Below, in pieces: positions 49,785 through 61,600 of a stretch of 64,000 nucleotides of DNA. Position 1 is the first letter of the stretch; each line of letters begins with the position of its first letter. A model generated the notes under the pieces. It saw only the letters and a program-made list of their open reading frames with translations, had not been told where the DNA came from and did no database searches. The DNA is from Paraburkholderia caribensis (lineage in GTDB: Bacteria; Pseudomonadota; Gammaproteobacteria; Burkholderiales; Burkholderiaceae): assembly GCF_002902945.1 (NCBI RefSeq), contig NZ_CP026102.1:124001-188000 (forward strand), given 5' to 3'. The position numbers and the translations under genes are program-made.

Positions 49785-50544
49785 GGTTTGGTTTGGTTTT
49801 GCTTTTGCTTTTGGTTTTGCTTTCGCTGGCATCCGCGATTCGTTAGCGTGCTTCACGCGTCGCCCCTGTGCGGGGCGGCACCTACTTTTCTTTGCCGCCG
49901 CAAAGAAAAGTAGGCAAAAGAAAGCGGCTCACACCGCCAGTGCTAGTTCTTGCCTGAGGGCCCCCAAAGGTTCCTGCACTTCACACGGCAACCACGTGAC
50001 CCACGTTCGTTGCCAACGCTCTAAACGAGCGCCTCACCCGCTTCACACACCCGTGTTTGAGCATGCGGCGCCAGACAGTCCACCGCCGCCCAGGTGGCAA
50101 ACTGTGTGTCGGCCCTCGGTGCTCCACACGCTTCACTCCAGACCGATAGCGCACGCGTCCCACCCGGTAGGAGCGCCACCCTATACGACGCGACAACCTA
50201 CACACAGTTTGCCACCTGGGCGGCACATACCGTTCGCTGCCGCTTGACCGGGTACGGATATTTGAAGCGGGTGAGGCGTTTGTTCGAAGCGTTGGCAACG
50301 GGCACCAACCAAGGCGCTAGTGTGTGAAGGATGGGGACGTTGGGGGCCCGTGGGTAAACGTCAAGAATTGGCGGTGTGAGCCGCTTTCTTTTGCCTACTT
50401 TTCTTTGCGGCGGCAAAGAAAAGTAGGTGCCGCCCCGCACAGGGGCGACGCTTGAAGCGAGCTAACGAAACGCGGATGCCAGCGAAAAGGCAAACGCACG
50501 GGGGCGACGCGGGAAGTACGATAACGAATCGCGGATGCCAGCCC
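49785..50544. repeat. Large imperfect palindrome (Burkholderia-type repeat element)
   Basis: The convergent gap between orbB and orbE is one large imperfect inverted repeat centred near 50154. Exact pairs include 23-bp arms at 50086-50108 and 50201-50223, and two copies of a small hairpin (arms of 14 bp, CCTACTTTTCTTTG/CAAAGAAAAGTAGG) at 49881-49914 and 50394-50427, each next to GCCCCTGTGCGGGGCGGCA or its complement. The outer segment with GCGGATGCCAGC is present twice on the right (50461-50485 and 50521-50542) and once on the left near 49828. Open frames inside are by-products of the repeat. From memory, this sequence type recurs in Burkholderia sensu lato genomes. Confidence 0.8.
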
Positions 50545-50604
50545 AAAACCAAAACCAAAACCAAAACCAAAACCAAAACCAAAACCAAAACCAAAACCAA
50601 AACC
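50545..50604. repeat. Hexanucleotide tandem array (AAAACC)x10
   Basis: Ten perfect copies of AAAACC, ending one base from the stop codon of the minus-strand exporter gene (50606-50608). A degenerate GGTTTT-like stretch on the left side of the palindrome (49790-49825) looks like its worn mirror copy. Copy number may vary by slippage. Confidence 0.95.
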
Positions 50605-50605
50605 T

Positions 50606-52381
50606 TCAACCCACATCCACCTGAACGCACGGCACACGTCCCGTGCCATCCCCAACATCCTCCCGCGACCCCCGTCGCGTTTCATTAACGATAGCCCCGT
50701 TATCCAACTTCAACACGCGATCCGCAAGCGAAAAGTACCGATCATCATGCGTAATCACAACGACAGTCTTACCGCGTCCGCGCAACTCCGGCAACAGTTG
50801 CTCATAGAACACAGCCTTGAACGACGGGTCCTGATCCGCCGCCCATTCATCGAACAGATAGAACGGCCGATCTTCCAGATACGCAACAACGAGCGCAAGG
50901 CGCTTACGCTGCCCGGTCGACAGCGCGCGAGTCGAGAACGTACCGTTTTCAACGCTAACCTTATGATCAAGCGCAAGCCTGGCGATCAGCGCATTAGCCC
51001 GTGCATCGGCCGCGGCGCGCGCGCCACCGTTGTCGTCGGGATCGACAATACCGAGCAGCGTGTCGAACAGATGGAAGTCGTTGAACACCGTCGAGAAGCG
51101 CTCACGGTATGCGGGCCGTGTATCCCGCGTGACAGCAGAACCATCCACTTCGATGACGCCGACTTCCGGCTCATATAGACCCGTCAGCACCTTCGCGAGC
51201 GTCGTCTTGCCGCTGCCGTTGCCGCCGACGATAAACACCAGCTCGCCCGGCTTGAAGGTCAGATCGATCGGTCCGATACGGAACATGCGCTCGTCGCGCT
51301 CGTGAAAATACGCATGCGTAATGCCGCGCAGCGCGAGCGTGCCGAACGCGGCGGCCTGAGCGCCAACAGCGGGCGCCGGCAAGACCGCCGCGCCATGCGG
51401 CTCCTCGAACTCGGCAAGCACGCGCTCGATGCGTTCAAGCGACACGCGCGCTGCGTTGACGGTCGGCAGATTGTTCAGCAGGCCATCGAGCGGCACCAGC
51501 ATGAACAGAAACACAATCACGTAACCGGCGGCCGCTTGTGCATCGGCGTGCACGCCGATCGACGGCAGGAAGGTCGCGGCGCCGAGAAACACATAGAACA
51601 GAAAGATGATCCAGCCCACGCCGATCGCATAGGCCACGAACGCGCGGCGCCGATGGTCGCGCACTTCATTGATGGCGGCGCCCAGTTGCCCGTCGACGAA
51701 TTGCCGCGCGCGCTCGCGATGCAGCTTCAGTTCCTTCGCCCCCGCGAACAGCGAGCCGAGATAGTCGAACAGCCGGTCTTGCGCGCTGCCCGCTGCTTCG
51801 AGCGAAGCAATCGCGCGAATGTCGCCGAACCGGTAACCGAGCGAGCCGATCACGATCGCGCTGAGCGCCAGCACGCAAACAGGCCACGACAGCCACGCAA
51901 GATACGCAAGGCAGCCCGCGACGATCGAGCCATGCATGACGATGTTCGGCAGCGCGAAGAACAGCATCGACACGTTGGTGGCGTCGTCGGTGAGGATCGA
52001 TTGCACAGGCGCCGCGCCGACACGCTCGACGTCGCGCAACTCCGCCGCCGCGACACGCGCGGAAACGTGCTCGCGCATGCGGCCCATCGTGTCCTGCGAA
52101 AGTCCTGCGAACAGCACGCCCGAAACAATGCGTGCGATCAGCGCGACCAGCGCGCACGCGGCGAAGCGCAGCGCGAGCGGCAAGTCGGCGGCGGCGGGTG
52201 CGCTCAGTGCGCGGTTGAGCGTCGCGACCAGCAGCACGCTCGACACGCCATTCGCAATGCACGCGACCAGCGCGAGCGCAAGCGCGCCGCGCGAGCGTCG
52301 CAATAGCGACAACAGCAGACGGGTAGCGGGTTTGTTCGGGCGATCCGAACCATTCACGGGCGGTGCGTTGGAAACAGTCAT
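50606..52381 (-). CDS. orbE: Siderophore/cyclic-peptide export ABC transporter (PvdE/SyrD type)
   Basis: A 591-aa half-transporter. The N-terminal six-helix exporter domain spans about residues 20-330; the ATPase domain about 350-575, with Walker A GGNGSGKTT, signature LSTGQRKRLAL, Walker B FYLFDEWAADQDP and H-loop ITHDD. The DEW and LSTGQ variants are typical of the PvdE/cyclic-peptide exporter family. It should move the siderophore or its precursor from the cytoplasm to the periplasm. Transcribed opposite to the rest of the cluster, from its own OrbS-type promoter, as orbE is in Burkholderia. Confidence 0.92.
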   Translation of the reverse strand: MTVSNAPPVNGSDRPNKPATRLLLSLLRRSRGALALALVACIANGVSSVLLVATLNRALSAPAAADLPLALRFAACALVALIARIVSGVLFAGLSQDTMGRMREHVSARVAAAELRDVERVGAAPVQSILTDDATNVSMLFFALPNIVMHGSIVAGCLAYLAWLSWPVCVLALSAIVIGSLGYRFGDIRAIASLEAAGSAQDRLFDYLGSLFAGAKELKLHRERARQFVDGQLGAAINEVRDHRRRAFVAYAIGVGWIIFLFYVFLGAATFLPSIGVHADAQAAAGYVIVFLFMLVPLDGLLNNLPTVNAARVSLERIERVLAEFEEPHGAAVLPAPAVGAQAAAFGTLALRGITHAYFHERDERMFRIGPIDLTFKPGELVFIVGGNGSGKTTLAKVLTGLYEPEVGVIEVDGSAVTRDTRPAYRERFSTVFNDFHLFDTLLGIVDPDDNGGARAAADARANALIARLALDHKVSVENGTFSTRALSTGQRKRLALVVAYLEDRPFYLFDEWAADQDPSFKAVFYEQLLPELRGRGKTVVVITHDDRYFSLADRVLKLDNGAIVNETRRGSREDVGDGTGRVPCVQVDVG

Positions 52382-52439
52382 CGAAAGCGGGCGTGAGAGT
52401 GAAGGTGCGCAAGGCGCATGAAGGGTTATCCATCCAATA

Positions 52440-52464
52440 GACGTTTGGGCATCGCAAAACTTTA
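52440..52464 (-). promoter_or_regulatory. OrbS-type promoter for orbE
   Basis: On the minus strand, TAAA (52464-52461), 17 nt, CGTC (52443-52440), 59 bp before the orbE start. Same elements and spacing as the promoters of orbH and orbI; the orbI promoter is only about 60 bp away in the opposite direction. Confidence 0.75.
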
Positions 52465-52524
52465 GTTAAACGGGCGCGAACGCGAGCAAGCAAGGACTCC
52501 GCAGAATTTATTCCGCTGCAGGGG

Positions 52525-52549
52525 TAAATTTTTTTTCGCGCGATTCGTC
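52525..52549 (+). promoter_or_regulatory. OrbS-type promoter for orbI-orbJ
   Basis: TAAA (52525-52528), 17 nt, CGTC (52546-52549), 87 bp before the orbI ATG. A GTG at 52556 lies where transcription would begin, so it is not used as the start codon. Confidence 0.75.
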
Positions 52550-52636
52550 ACCTGTGTGAAGCCGCTGAAATCGGGACCGGGGCAAACCGTGCCCCGATGC
52601 AGCGGTATAGCGGCCTTGCCGAAGGACTTCACACGA

Positions 52637-55600
52637 ATGACGACTTTTCCGACTGCCTTGCATCTTCGCCTGCGCGAACTCTCGCGCAGCGCGCCCAACG
52701 CACCCGCGCTCGCCGCGTTTTCGCCGCATACCGTGCGCATGTCGCGCGGCGAACTCGACGCTCGCGCGTCGCAGGTCGCGGCGGTGTTGCGCGCGCGTGG
52801 CGTGGGGCCGGAGGTGCGGGTGGGCGTGTGCATCGACAGGTCGTGCGATCTGTTCGTCGCGTTGCTCGCGGTGCTGAAGGCGGGCGGCGTGTTCGTGCCG
52901 CTCGACCCGCGTCATCCCGCGCAACGTCTCGACTGGATGGCGCGCGACGCGGGTTTGCGGCATGGCATCGTCACGCGCGCGGCCGACGCAACGATGCGCG
53001 CCAGATTCGAACACTGCATCGAAGTCGATGCAATCGACAGCACCCACGCCCTTGCATTCGACGATGCGCAGGTGCATCCGCGCTCCGCGGCGTACATGAT
53101 CTACACATCGGGTTCGACGGGTACGCCGAAAGCCGTGGTCGTCGAGCATGGCCCGCTTGCCGCGCATTGCGACGCCGTGATCGACGCTTATCCGATGACC
53201 GACGCGGACCGCGTGCTGCATTTCGCTTCCGTGAATTTCGACCTCGCGCACGAGTATTGGCTTGCGCCGCTGGCGGCAGGCGCCAGCATCGCGATCACGC
53301 CGCCCGGCACCGTCGCGCCCGACGATGCGCGAGCGCTGGCCGAGCAGGAGCGCGTGACGATTGCCGCGTTTCCGCCAGCCTATCTGCGTGAATTCGCGCA
53401 AGCCGCGCGGCGTCACGGCGTGCCCGCTGCATTGCGCGTGCTCGCGTTCGGCGGCGAAGCGATGCCGGGCGATGTCTTCGCCGATATCCGGCAAACGTTT
53501 AGCAACGTGCGTTTGATCAACGGCTATGGTCCAACCGAGACGGTGATCTCGCCGATGCTGTGGCCGCTCGATGCGAGCCGCCCGTTTTATGACCCGTCAT
53601 GCGCATCGTTGCCTATCGGCCGGCCGATTGGGTTGCGCACGGCTCGCGTGAGCACGCCGGAATCGGCTGATGGCGCGCCGACCGGCGATGGCTCGACAGG
53701 CGAGCTGTTGCTGGGCGGCGCATGCCTCGCGCGCGGCTATCACGGACGCGCGGCCCAAACGGCCGAGCGCTTCATCCCCGATGCAGACGGCGCGCCAGGT
53801 TCGCGTGTGTATCGCACGGGCGATCTCGCCCGTCTGCGCGCGGACGGTACGTATGACTACATGGGGCGTATCGACGATCAGGTGCAGATTCGTGGCGTGC
53901 GTGTCGAACCCGGCGAGATCGCGCAGTGCCTGCGCTTGCATCGTGGAGTGCGCGACGCGGCAGTGCTGGTCGAACAGATGGCCGGGCGCGTGCAGTTGAC
54001 CGCTTGTGTCGTGATCGAAAGCGCAGTCGCTGAAAGTGCATTGCGCGAGCATCTGTCGCAGCACTTGCCGGAAGCCTGGCAGCCGCATCGTTTCGCGCTG
54101 CTCGACGTACTGCCTTACACGCTGAACGGCAAGCTCGATCGCGAATCGCTGCGCGCACGCGTTGCGTCGCAATCGACAGTCGCGTCGTATCGCGAGCCGC
54201 AAGGCGAAACGGCGCGCAAGCTCGCTGCGATCTGGCAGGCGATTCTCGGCGATGAGCCTGTCGGCCTCGACGACCGCTTTCTTGCACGCGGCGGCGACTC
54301 GATCGCGATCATGCGTCTGCAGGCCTCCATCCGCGCGGAACTGCGCGTGAATCTGCGGCTGGATGCGCTATTCGCCGATCGTTCGCTCGAAGAACTCGCG
54401 GCGCTCGTCGACGCGAGCGAAGTCGAAGAGCCTACGCAGCCGCTGCCATTGAAAGCGGCCGCGAGAAGCAAGACGACAGCGGATTACGCGGACCATCGCG
54501 CGTCATTTGCGCAACAGCGTTTCTGGGTGCTCGCCCAAACGCGCGACGCGGGCGACGCTTATCACATCGCTGCGCACTGGCACATTCGCGGTTCGATCGA
54601 TCACGCGTTGCTGGACAAGTCGCTCGCGCAAGTGATCGAGCGTCACGAAGCGTGGCGCACGACGCTGCACGAAGACGACAACGGTATCGTGATGCAGCGC
54701 GTTCATGCGCAGATCGCCGTGCCCGTCGATCAGACCGATCTGCGCGGCGTCGCGCTCGCGTCACGCAAGACACGCTCGAGCGAACTCGCCGACGAGCACG
54801 CCACGCGGCCTTTCGATCTGCAACGCGGCCCCTTGCTGCGCGCATCGCTCGTCACGTTCGCTGATGATGAGCATTGCCTGATGCTGACGGCACATCACGC
54901 GATCAGCGACGGCTGGTCGTCGCGTTGCGCGTTCGCGGAACTGGCGCAATGCTATGCCGCGCTGTCGGAAAGCCGTGCTGCTGCACTGCCCGTACTCACG
55001 GCGCAATACGCCGACTTTGCGCAATGGCAACGCGAATGGCTCGATGGCGCGGAACGCGAGCGGCAACTCGGCTATTGGCGCGACGCATTGAAGGACGCGC
55101 CCGCGCCGCTCGCATTGCCTGTCGATCGCACTGTACCCGCAGCGCGCACGCTCGTCGGCAAGCGCGCTTCGCGGCGGCTCGATCCGCAGGTATCGGCGGC
55201 TGTGCGCGAGCTCGCAAGCAGCGCGCACGCATCGACATTCATCGTGCTGCTGACTGCGTTGCATGCGTGGCTGCATCGGCTGACGGCCGCGACGGATGTC
55301 GTGATTGCCGCGCCTGTGGCCAATCGTCAGCGCGCCGAAGTGGCGAATCTGCTCGGTCTTTTCATCAACACGGTCGCGTTGCGCGCACACGTTTCACCGA
55401 ACGCGCCGTTCAACGCGTTGCTCGCGCAGGTGCGCGACACGACGCTAGGCGCATACGCGAACCAGGACATCCCGTTCGATCAGGTGATCGATGCCGTCAA
55501 GCCGCCCGTGCGGCGCGGCGAAGAATGGCTGCGTGTGAAGTTCGCGCAGCAGTTCGTGTTCGACGACCCCGTCGCGTTGCCGGGTGCTGTTGCAACGTTG

Positions 55601-58600
55601 ACGCCCGGCCCCGACAACGCGGCACGCTTCGACTTCGCGCTGGACTTCACTGACGACGCGCGCGGTATCGAACTGGTCGCCGCGTGGGCCACGGATTGCA
55701 TCGACGATGCGACCGCGCAGGCATGGCTCGATAGTTTCGCTGCGCTCCTGACGGATAGCGTGGCGAATCCTGCGCTCGCTGTTTGCGCGCTTGCTTGTGG
55801 CGAGTCGCGCAGCAACCTGCTTCAAGGCCGCGCGCAGACCTTCGAATTCGCCGATGTCGTGGCGGCCTTCACCCATCACGCGAACGCCACGCCCAGGCAG
55901 ATCGCCGTCACGGACGCGCAGCGGCAACTGAGCTTCGAAGAACTCGACCGCGTTTCGTCGCGTGCCGCGCGCGCGTTGATCGCACACGGCGCGGGCGCGG
56001 AACGGGCTGTTGCGCTGTGCATCGACCGCTCGGTCGATTTCGTCGTCGCACTGCTCGCCATATTGAAAGCGGGCGCGATGGCCGTGCCGCTCGATCCCGT
56101 TGCGCCACGCGAGCGTATTGAAGCTTCAGTTGCAGCATGTGACGCACGCTGCGTGATCGTGGCCGCCAACGCGCCGCAGATAGACAGCAAAGCCACCGTT
56201 CTGTCGCTCGATGCATTGATCGGCACACACGGCGACGCCGCACACGTTTCGATTGCACCCGAACAGGCCGCTTACCTGATCTACACGTCGGGTTCGACGG
56301 GCACGCCGAAGGGCGTTGTCGTCTCGCATCGCGCGCTTGCCGACTACGTGCAGGGCATGCTCGACGAACTGAAGGTCGCGCCCGGCGCGAGCATGGCGAT
56401 GGTATCGACGGTTGCCGCCGATCTCGGCCATACGACGCTGTTCGGCGCATTATGTTCGGGTCGTACGCTGCATCTGCTGCCGAAAGAAGCAGCGTTCGAT
56501 CCCGACCGCTTCGCCGCGACGATGCGCGAACGTGACGTCGGCGTGCTGAAGATCGTGCCGAGCCATTTGCATGCGCTGCTCGACGCGCAGCAACCCGCCG
56601 ACGTACTGCCGTCGCACGCGCTGGTGCTGGGCGGCGAGCCGCTGCCGTGGGCGCTGGTCGAACGGATCACGTCGTTGCGGCCCGCGTGCCGTGTGATCAA
56701 TCACTATGGCCCGACGGAAGCGACCGTCGGCGCGCTCACGTTCGACGCGAGCGCGAATCTGAACGATGCGAGCGCATCGGCAGGCGTGCCTACCGGGCGT
56801 CCGCTGCCGAACGCGCGCGCGTGCGTGCTCGATGCGAACGGCGCGCCCGTTCCCGTGGGCGGGATCGGCGAACTGTATCTGGGCGGGCCGGGCGTTGCGC
56901 GCGGCTATCTGGGCCGCGCCGCCGCGACTGCGGAGCGTTTCGTGCCCGATGCAAGCGGTGCGCGCATGTATCGGACAGGCGATCGCGTGCGTTTGCGCGC
57001 GGACGGCGCGATCGACTATCTGGGCCGGCTCGACGATCAGGTGAAGATTCGCGGCTATCGCGTCGAGCCCGGCGAAGTGAGTGCGACGTTGCGCGCACTC
57101 GACGGCATCAGGCAGGCGGAAACGCTGGCGATCCATGAAGACGGCCGTGCGCATCTCGCGTCGTTTGTCGTCGTGCAAGGTGCGGGCGACGAAGCGTCGC
57201 TACGCGCGCAACTCGCCGCGCGACTGCCCGATTACATGGTTCCCGCGACCTTGACGCTGTGCGACGCCTTCCCGGTCACGCCGAACGGCAAGATCGACCG
57301 CGCGAAGTTGCGCGAGCTTGCGCAACAGCCCGTCGCGCAATCGGCGAGCGAAGCGCCGCTCGAAGGCACGGAACGCGTTCTCGCGGACGTATGGAAAGAA
57401 GTGCTGCGCGCGGAACGCGTGGGCCGCGACGACAACTTCTTCGAACTGGGCGGCGATTCGATCCTCGCGTTGCAGGTAATCGCGCGTTCGCGCAAACGCG
57501 GCGTGCGCTTTACCCCGAAACAACTGTTCGACAAACCGACCGTCGCGCAACTGGCGCAAGTTGCGCAAGCCGTTACCGTCGCCGAGCCGAAAGCGCAAAC
57601 GCGCGCTGTTTCTGAACCCGATGCATCGCATGTTGCGTTGACGCCTGCGCAGCGCCGCTTTTTCGAGTTGACGATTCCCGCGCGCCACCACTGGAATCAG
57701 GCTATCGAACTGCATGCGGCCGGGCGCTTCGATCTCGACGCATTCGCGCAGGCGTTCGCCGCAGTGCTCGCACATCACGACGCATTCCGTTTGCGCTTCA
57801 CGCAAGACGCCTCTTCTTCGTGGGGCGCGCGCTATGCCGACAAGCCGTTCGACACGTTGCCCCTCGTCGCTATTGAAGCGCGCGACGAACACGATGCGCT
57901 CGCGCAATTCGACGATCTGCAGCGCCGCTTCAACCTCGCGCGGGGTCCGCTTGCGGGTGCGCTCGTCGCGATGTTGCCCGATGGCACGCCACGCGTGTGG
58001 ATGGCGGTTCACCATCTGATCGTCGATGGCGTGTCGTGGCGCGTGCTGCTCGAAGACCTCGATACCGCCTACGTCGCGGCACGCGAGCGGCGCACCATCA
58101 GGCTCGCAGCGCAAGGCGCGCATGCGCCGGACTGGGCGCAGCGCCTCGCCAGCCATGCGGCGGCGCTTTTCAGCAAGGAACTGCCGTACTGGACCTCGAT
58201 GCAGCACGCGAGCGCGGATTTGCCGTTCGACGATCCGCAAGGCTCGGCGACCAATGCCGACGCGTGCACGGTGGAATGGACAATCGACGCCGCGCTCACG
58301 CAGACACTGCTTACGGATGCGAACGCCGCATGGCGCACGCAGACCATCGACCTGCTCGTCGCCGCGCTCGCTCACACTTTGGGCACAAGCGTCGAAACGA
58401 ATTCGCTGCTGATCGAACTCGAAGGCCACGGACGCGAAGCGCTGTTCGAAGACTTCGACGCGAGCCGCTCGATCGGCTGGCTGACGAGCCACTATCCCGT
58501 GGCGCTGCCCATCGGTGCATCGAGCGCCGACACGCTCACGGCCGTCAAGGACGCATTGCGCGCGGTGCCGAACAAGGGAGTCGGCTTCGGCGCGCTGCGC

Positions 58601-61600
58601 TATCTCGCCGATGACGCGACGCGGACGTCGCTTGCCGCGCTGCCGCGTCCGCGCGTGACGTTCAACTACCTTGGCCAGTTCGGCGACGCATCGACCGAGC
58701 GCGCGCTGAGCGCACGCTTTGGCGGCGCGGGCTGCGAGCGCGATCCGGCCGGGCCGATGTCGAATGCACTGGCGATTCACGCGCATATCGACGGCGCGCG
58801 CAAGCTCAACGTGCATTGGGTCTATAGCGCGGCGATGTTCGAGGCCGGCACGGTCGAAAAACTCGCGCGCGCGTTCGAAACCACGTTGCGCGAGATCGCG
58901 GCGCGCTGCATCGAACGTGTGTCGAAACGCGGCGCGAGCGCCACGCCTGCCGACTTTCCGCTTGCGCAGCGCGCGGGTCTCTCGCAGCCGATGCTCGAGC
59001 GCCTAGAACTGGACTTGCGCACGGTCGACGACATCTATCCGCTGTCGCCGATGCAGCAGGGCATTCTGTTCCACTCGCTGTACGCGCCCGATCGCACCAC
59101 GTATGTCAATCAACTCGTCGCGACGCTGACGTCGCCGGATATCGCGCGCGTGACGGATGCGTTCCATCGCATCGTGCCGCAACACGACATCTTGCGCACG
59201 AGCTTCTGGCATGACGCCGACGTGCCGTTGCAGATCGTGCATCGCCAGGCGAAGCTGCCATTCGCCGTGCTCGACTGGCGTGGCCGCGATACGCGGGACG
59301 CGAGCTTCGAGCAATGGCTCACGGAAGATCGCGCGCAAGGCTTCGATCTGTCGCAGGCGCCGCTGATGCGCGTGACGCTGGTTCGCCTCACCGACGACGA
59401 ATGGCGGCTCGTGTGGACGCGCCATCACTTGCTGCTCGACGGCTGGAGCACGGCACGCATGTTCGCCGACGTATTGCGCGATTACATGAGCGAGCGCCGC
59501 GCATTGTCGTTCGGCCAGGCGGCGCGCTTGCGCTATCGCGACTTCATCGCGTGGCTCGATGCGCGCGATCACGACGCCGACAAGGCCTTCTGGCTCGAAC
59601 GCCTCGCACGCTTCGACGAGCCGACACTGGTTGCGCCGAACGCGTCGCCGGAACATGCTGCCGCCGCACCCAACGACGTCTGGCGCGCGCAACTCGATGC
59701 TGCCACAACCGCTAAGCTGACGGCGCTCGCGCGCAGCCTCAGGCTGACGGTGAATACGCTGGTGCAGGGCGCGTGGGCGCTTGCCTTGCAGCGCATGACC
59801 CATCACACGACGGTCGCATTCGGCGCGACGGTCGCGGGCCGGCCCGACGCACTGCCCGACGTCGACAGCGTACTCGGGCTGTTCATCAACACATTGCCCG
59901 TCATTGCGACGCCCGCGCCGCAGCGGCGCATCGCCGACTGGCTCGCGGACCTGCAGCGCGACAACGCGGCGAATGCCGAGCACGCGCACACGCCGCTCTT
60001 CGACATCCAGCGTTGGGCGGGACAGGGCGGCGGCGCGATGTTCGACACGCTGGTCGTGTTCGAGAACTATCCCGTCGATCCCGCCTGGTCGGCGAACGAC
60101 GAGCGCGCGCTGCGCCTGTCGGACATTCGCAGCGTCGAATCGACCGATCTGGCCGTCACGCTGGTCGTGCAGGCGGGCGACACGCTGACGATCGACTACG
60201 GCTACGACACGGCGCGTATCGATGAAGCGCGCGTGCAGACGCTGCATCGCGCGTTCAATGCATGTGTCGAAGCGTTCATCGCCGATCCGCATGCGTTGCT
60301 CGGCAGCGTGTCGATCGCGACACGGGAAGATTGCACGCAACTCACGCGCTTCAACGAAACCGCGCGGACATGGCGCGATGAACAGCAGCTGCCGCTTCAT
60401 CGCCAGTTCGAAGGCCATGCGGCCGCGACGCCGGACGCAATCGCGCTGGACTTCATCGACGCCAAAGGAAACCGCACCCGTGTCACGTATGCCGAACTCG
60501 ATGATCGCGCGAACCGCGTGGCTGCTGCGTTGCTGAAGGCAGGCGTCACGGCGGACAGTGTGGTTGCGCTGTGCGTCGAGCGGTCTGTCGACATGGTGGT
60601 TGCGCTGTTCGGCGTGTTGAAGGCGGGTGCAGCGTATCTGCCCGTCGATCCCGACTATCCCGCCGATCGCATCGCCTATCTGCTCGACGATGCGCGGCCC
60701 GCCGTCGTGCTGTCTCAACGGACGCTGCATGCGCGCGTGACCGATGCGATCCGCAGCGACAGCGCGTGCCTGCTGTGCGTCGAAGAACTCGATGCGAACG
60801 CCGCGCTCGACAGGCCCATCGCCGTCGAGTCCGATCAGCTTGCGTACCTCATCTACACATCGGGTTCGACGGGCAAGCCGAAGGGTGCGGGCAACACGCA
60901 TCGCGCGCTGGCGAATCGCATCGCGTGGATGCAGGAGGCGTACCGGCTGACGCCGCAGGACGTCGTGCTGCACAAGACGCCGTTCGGCTTCGACGTTTCC
61001 GTGTGGGAGTTCGTGTGGCCGCTGTCGGTGGGCGCGACGCTCGCCGTCGCCGCACCTGGCGATCATCGCGACCCCGCGCGTCTCACGTCCGCCATCGCCA
61101 CATTTGGCGTAACGACGCTGCATTTCGTGCCGTCGATGCTTGGCGCGTTCCTCGGCTATCTGAAGGACTTCGATGCCGCAGCGCATTGCGCGAGCATCGC
61201 GCGCATCGTGGCGAGCGGCGAGGCGCTGTCGCCCGAACTCGTGGCGCGCGCGCGTGCGCTGCTTCCGCAAGCGCAATTGCACAACCTGTACGGCCCGACG
61301 GAAGCCGCAATCGACGTATCCCACTGGACCTGCACGGAGGCCGACGCGCGGGCCGTCGCGGTCCCCATCGGCAAACCGATTGCAAACATTCAACTGCATG
61401 CGCTCGATGCGTCGCTGCATCCGTTGCCGGCGGGCGCAATCGGCGAACTGTATCTGGGCGGCGTCGGGCTGGCGCGCGGTTATCTCGGGCGCGCCGCGCT
61501 GACGGCCGAGCGCTTCATCCCCGATCCGTTCACGCCGGGCGCGCGTCTCTATCGCACGGGCGATCTCGTGTGCCGCCGCGCGGATGGCGTGCTCGACTAT

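Noticed and set aside
49771..50247. 158-codon plus-strand frame, and similar minus-strand frames, in the orbB-orbE gap
   Set aside because: They lie entirely in the palindromic repeat; the Phe/Ala and Leu/Val runs are translations of GGTTTT-type repeats.
52556..52636. GTG start extending the NRPS by 27 residues
   Set aside because: It lies 7 bp after the -10 element of the OrbS-type promoter, at the expected transcription start, and the extra residues have no family support.
59003..61420. 805-codon frame on the minus strand
   Set aside because: Antisense to intact condensation and adenylation domains of the NRPS.
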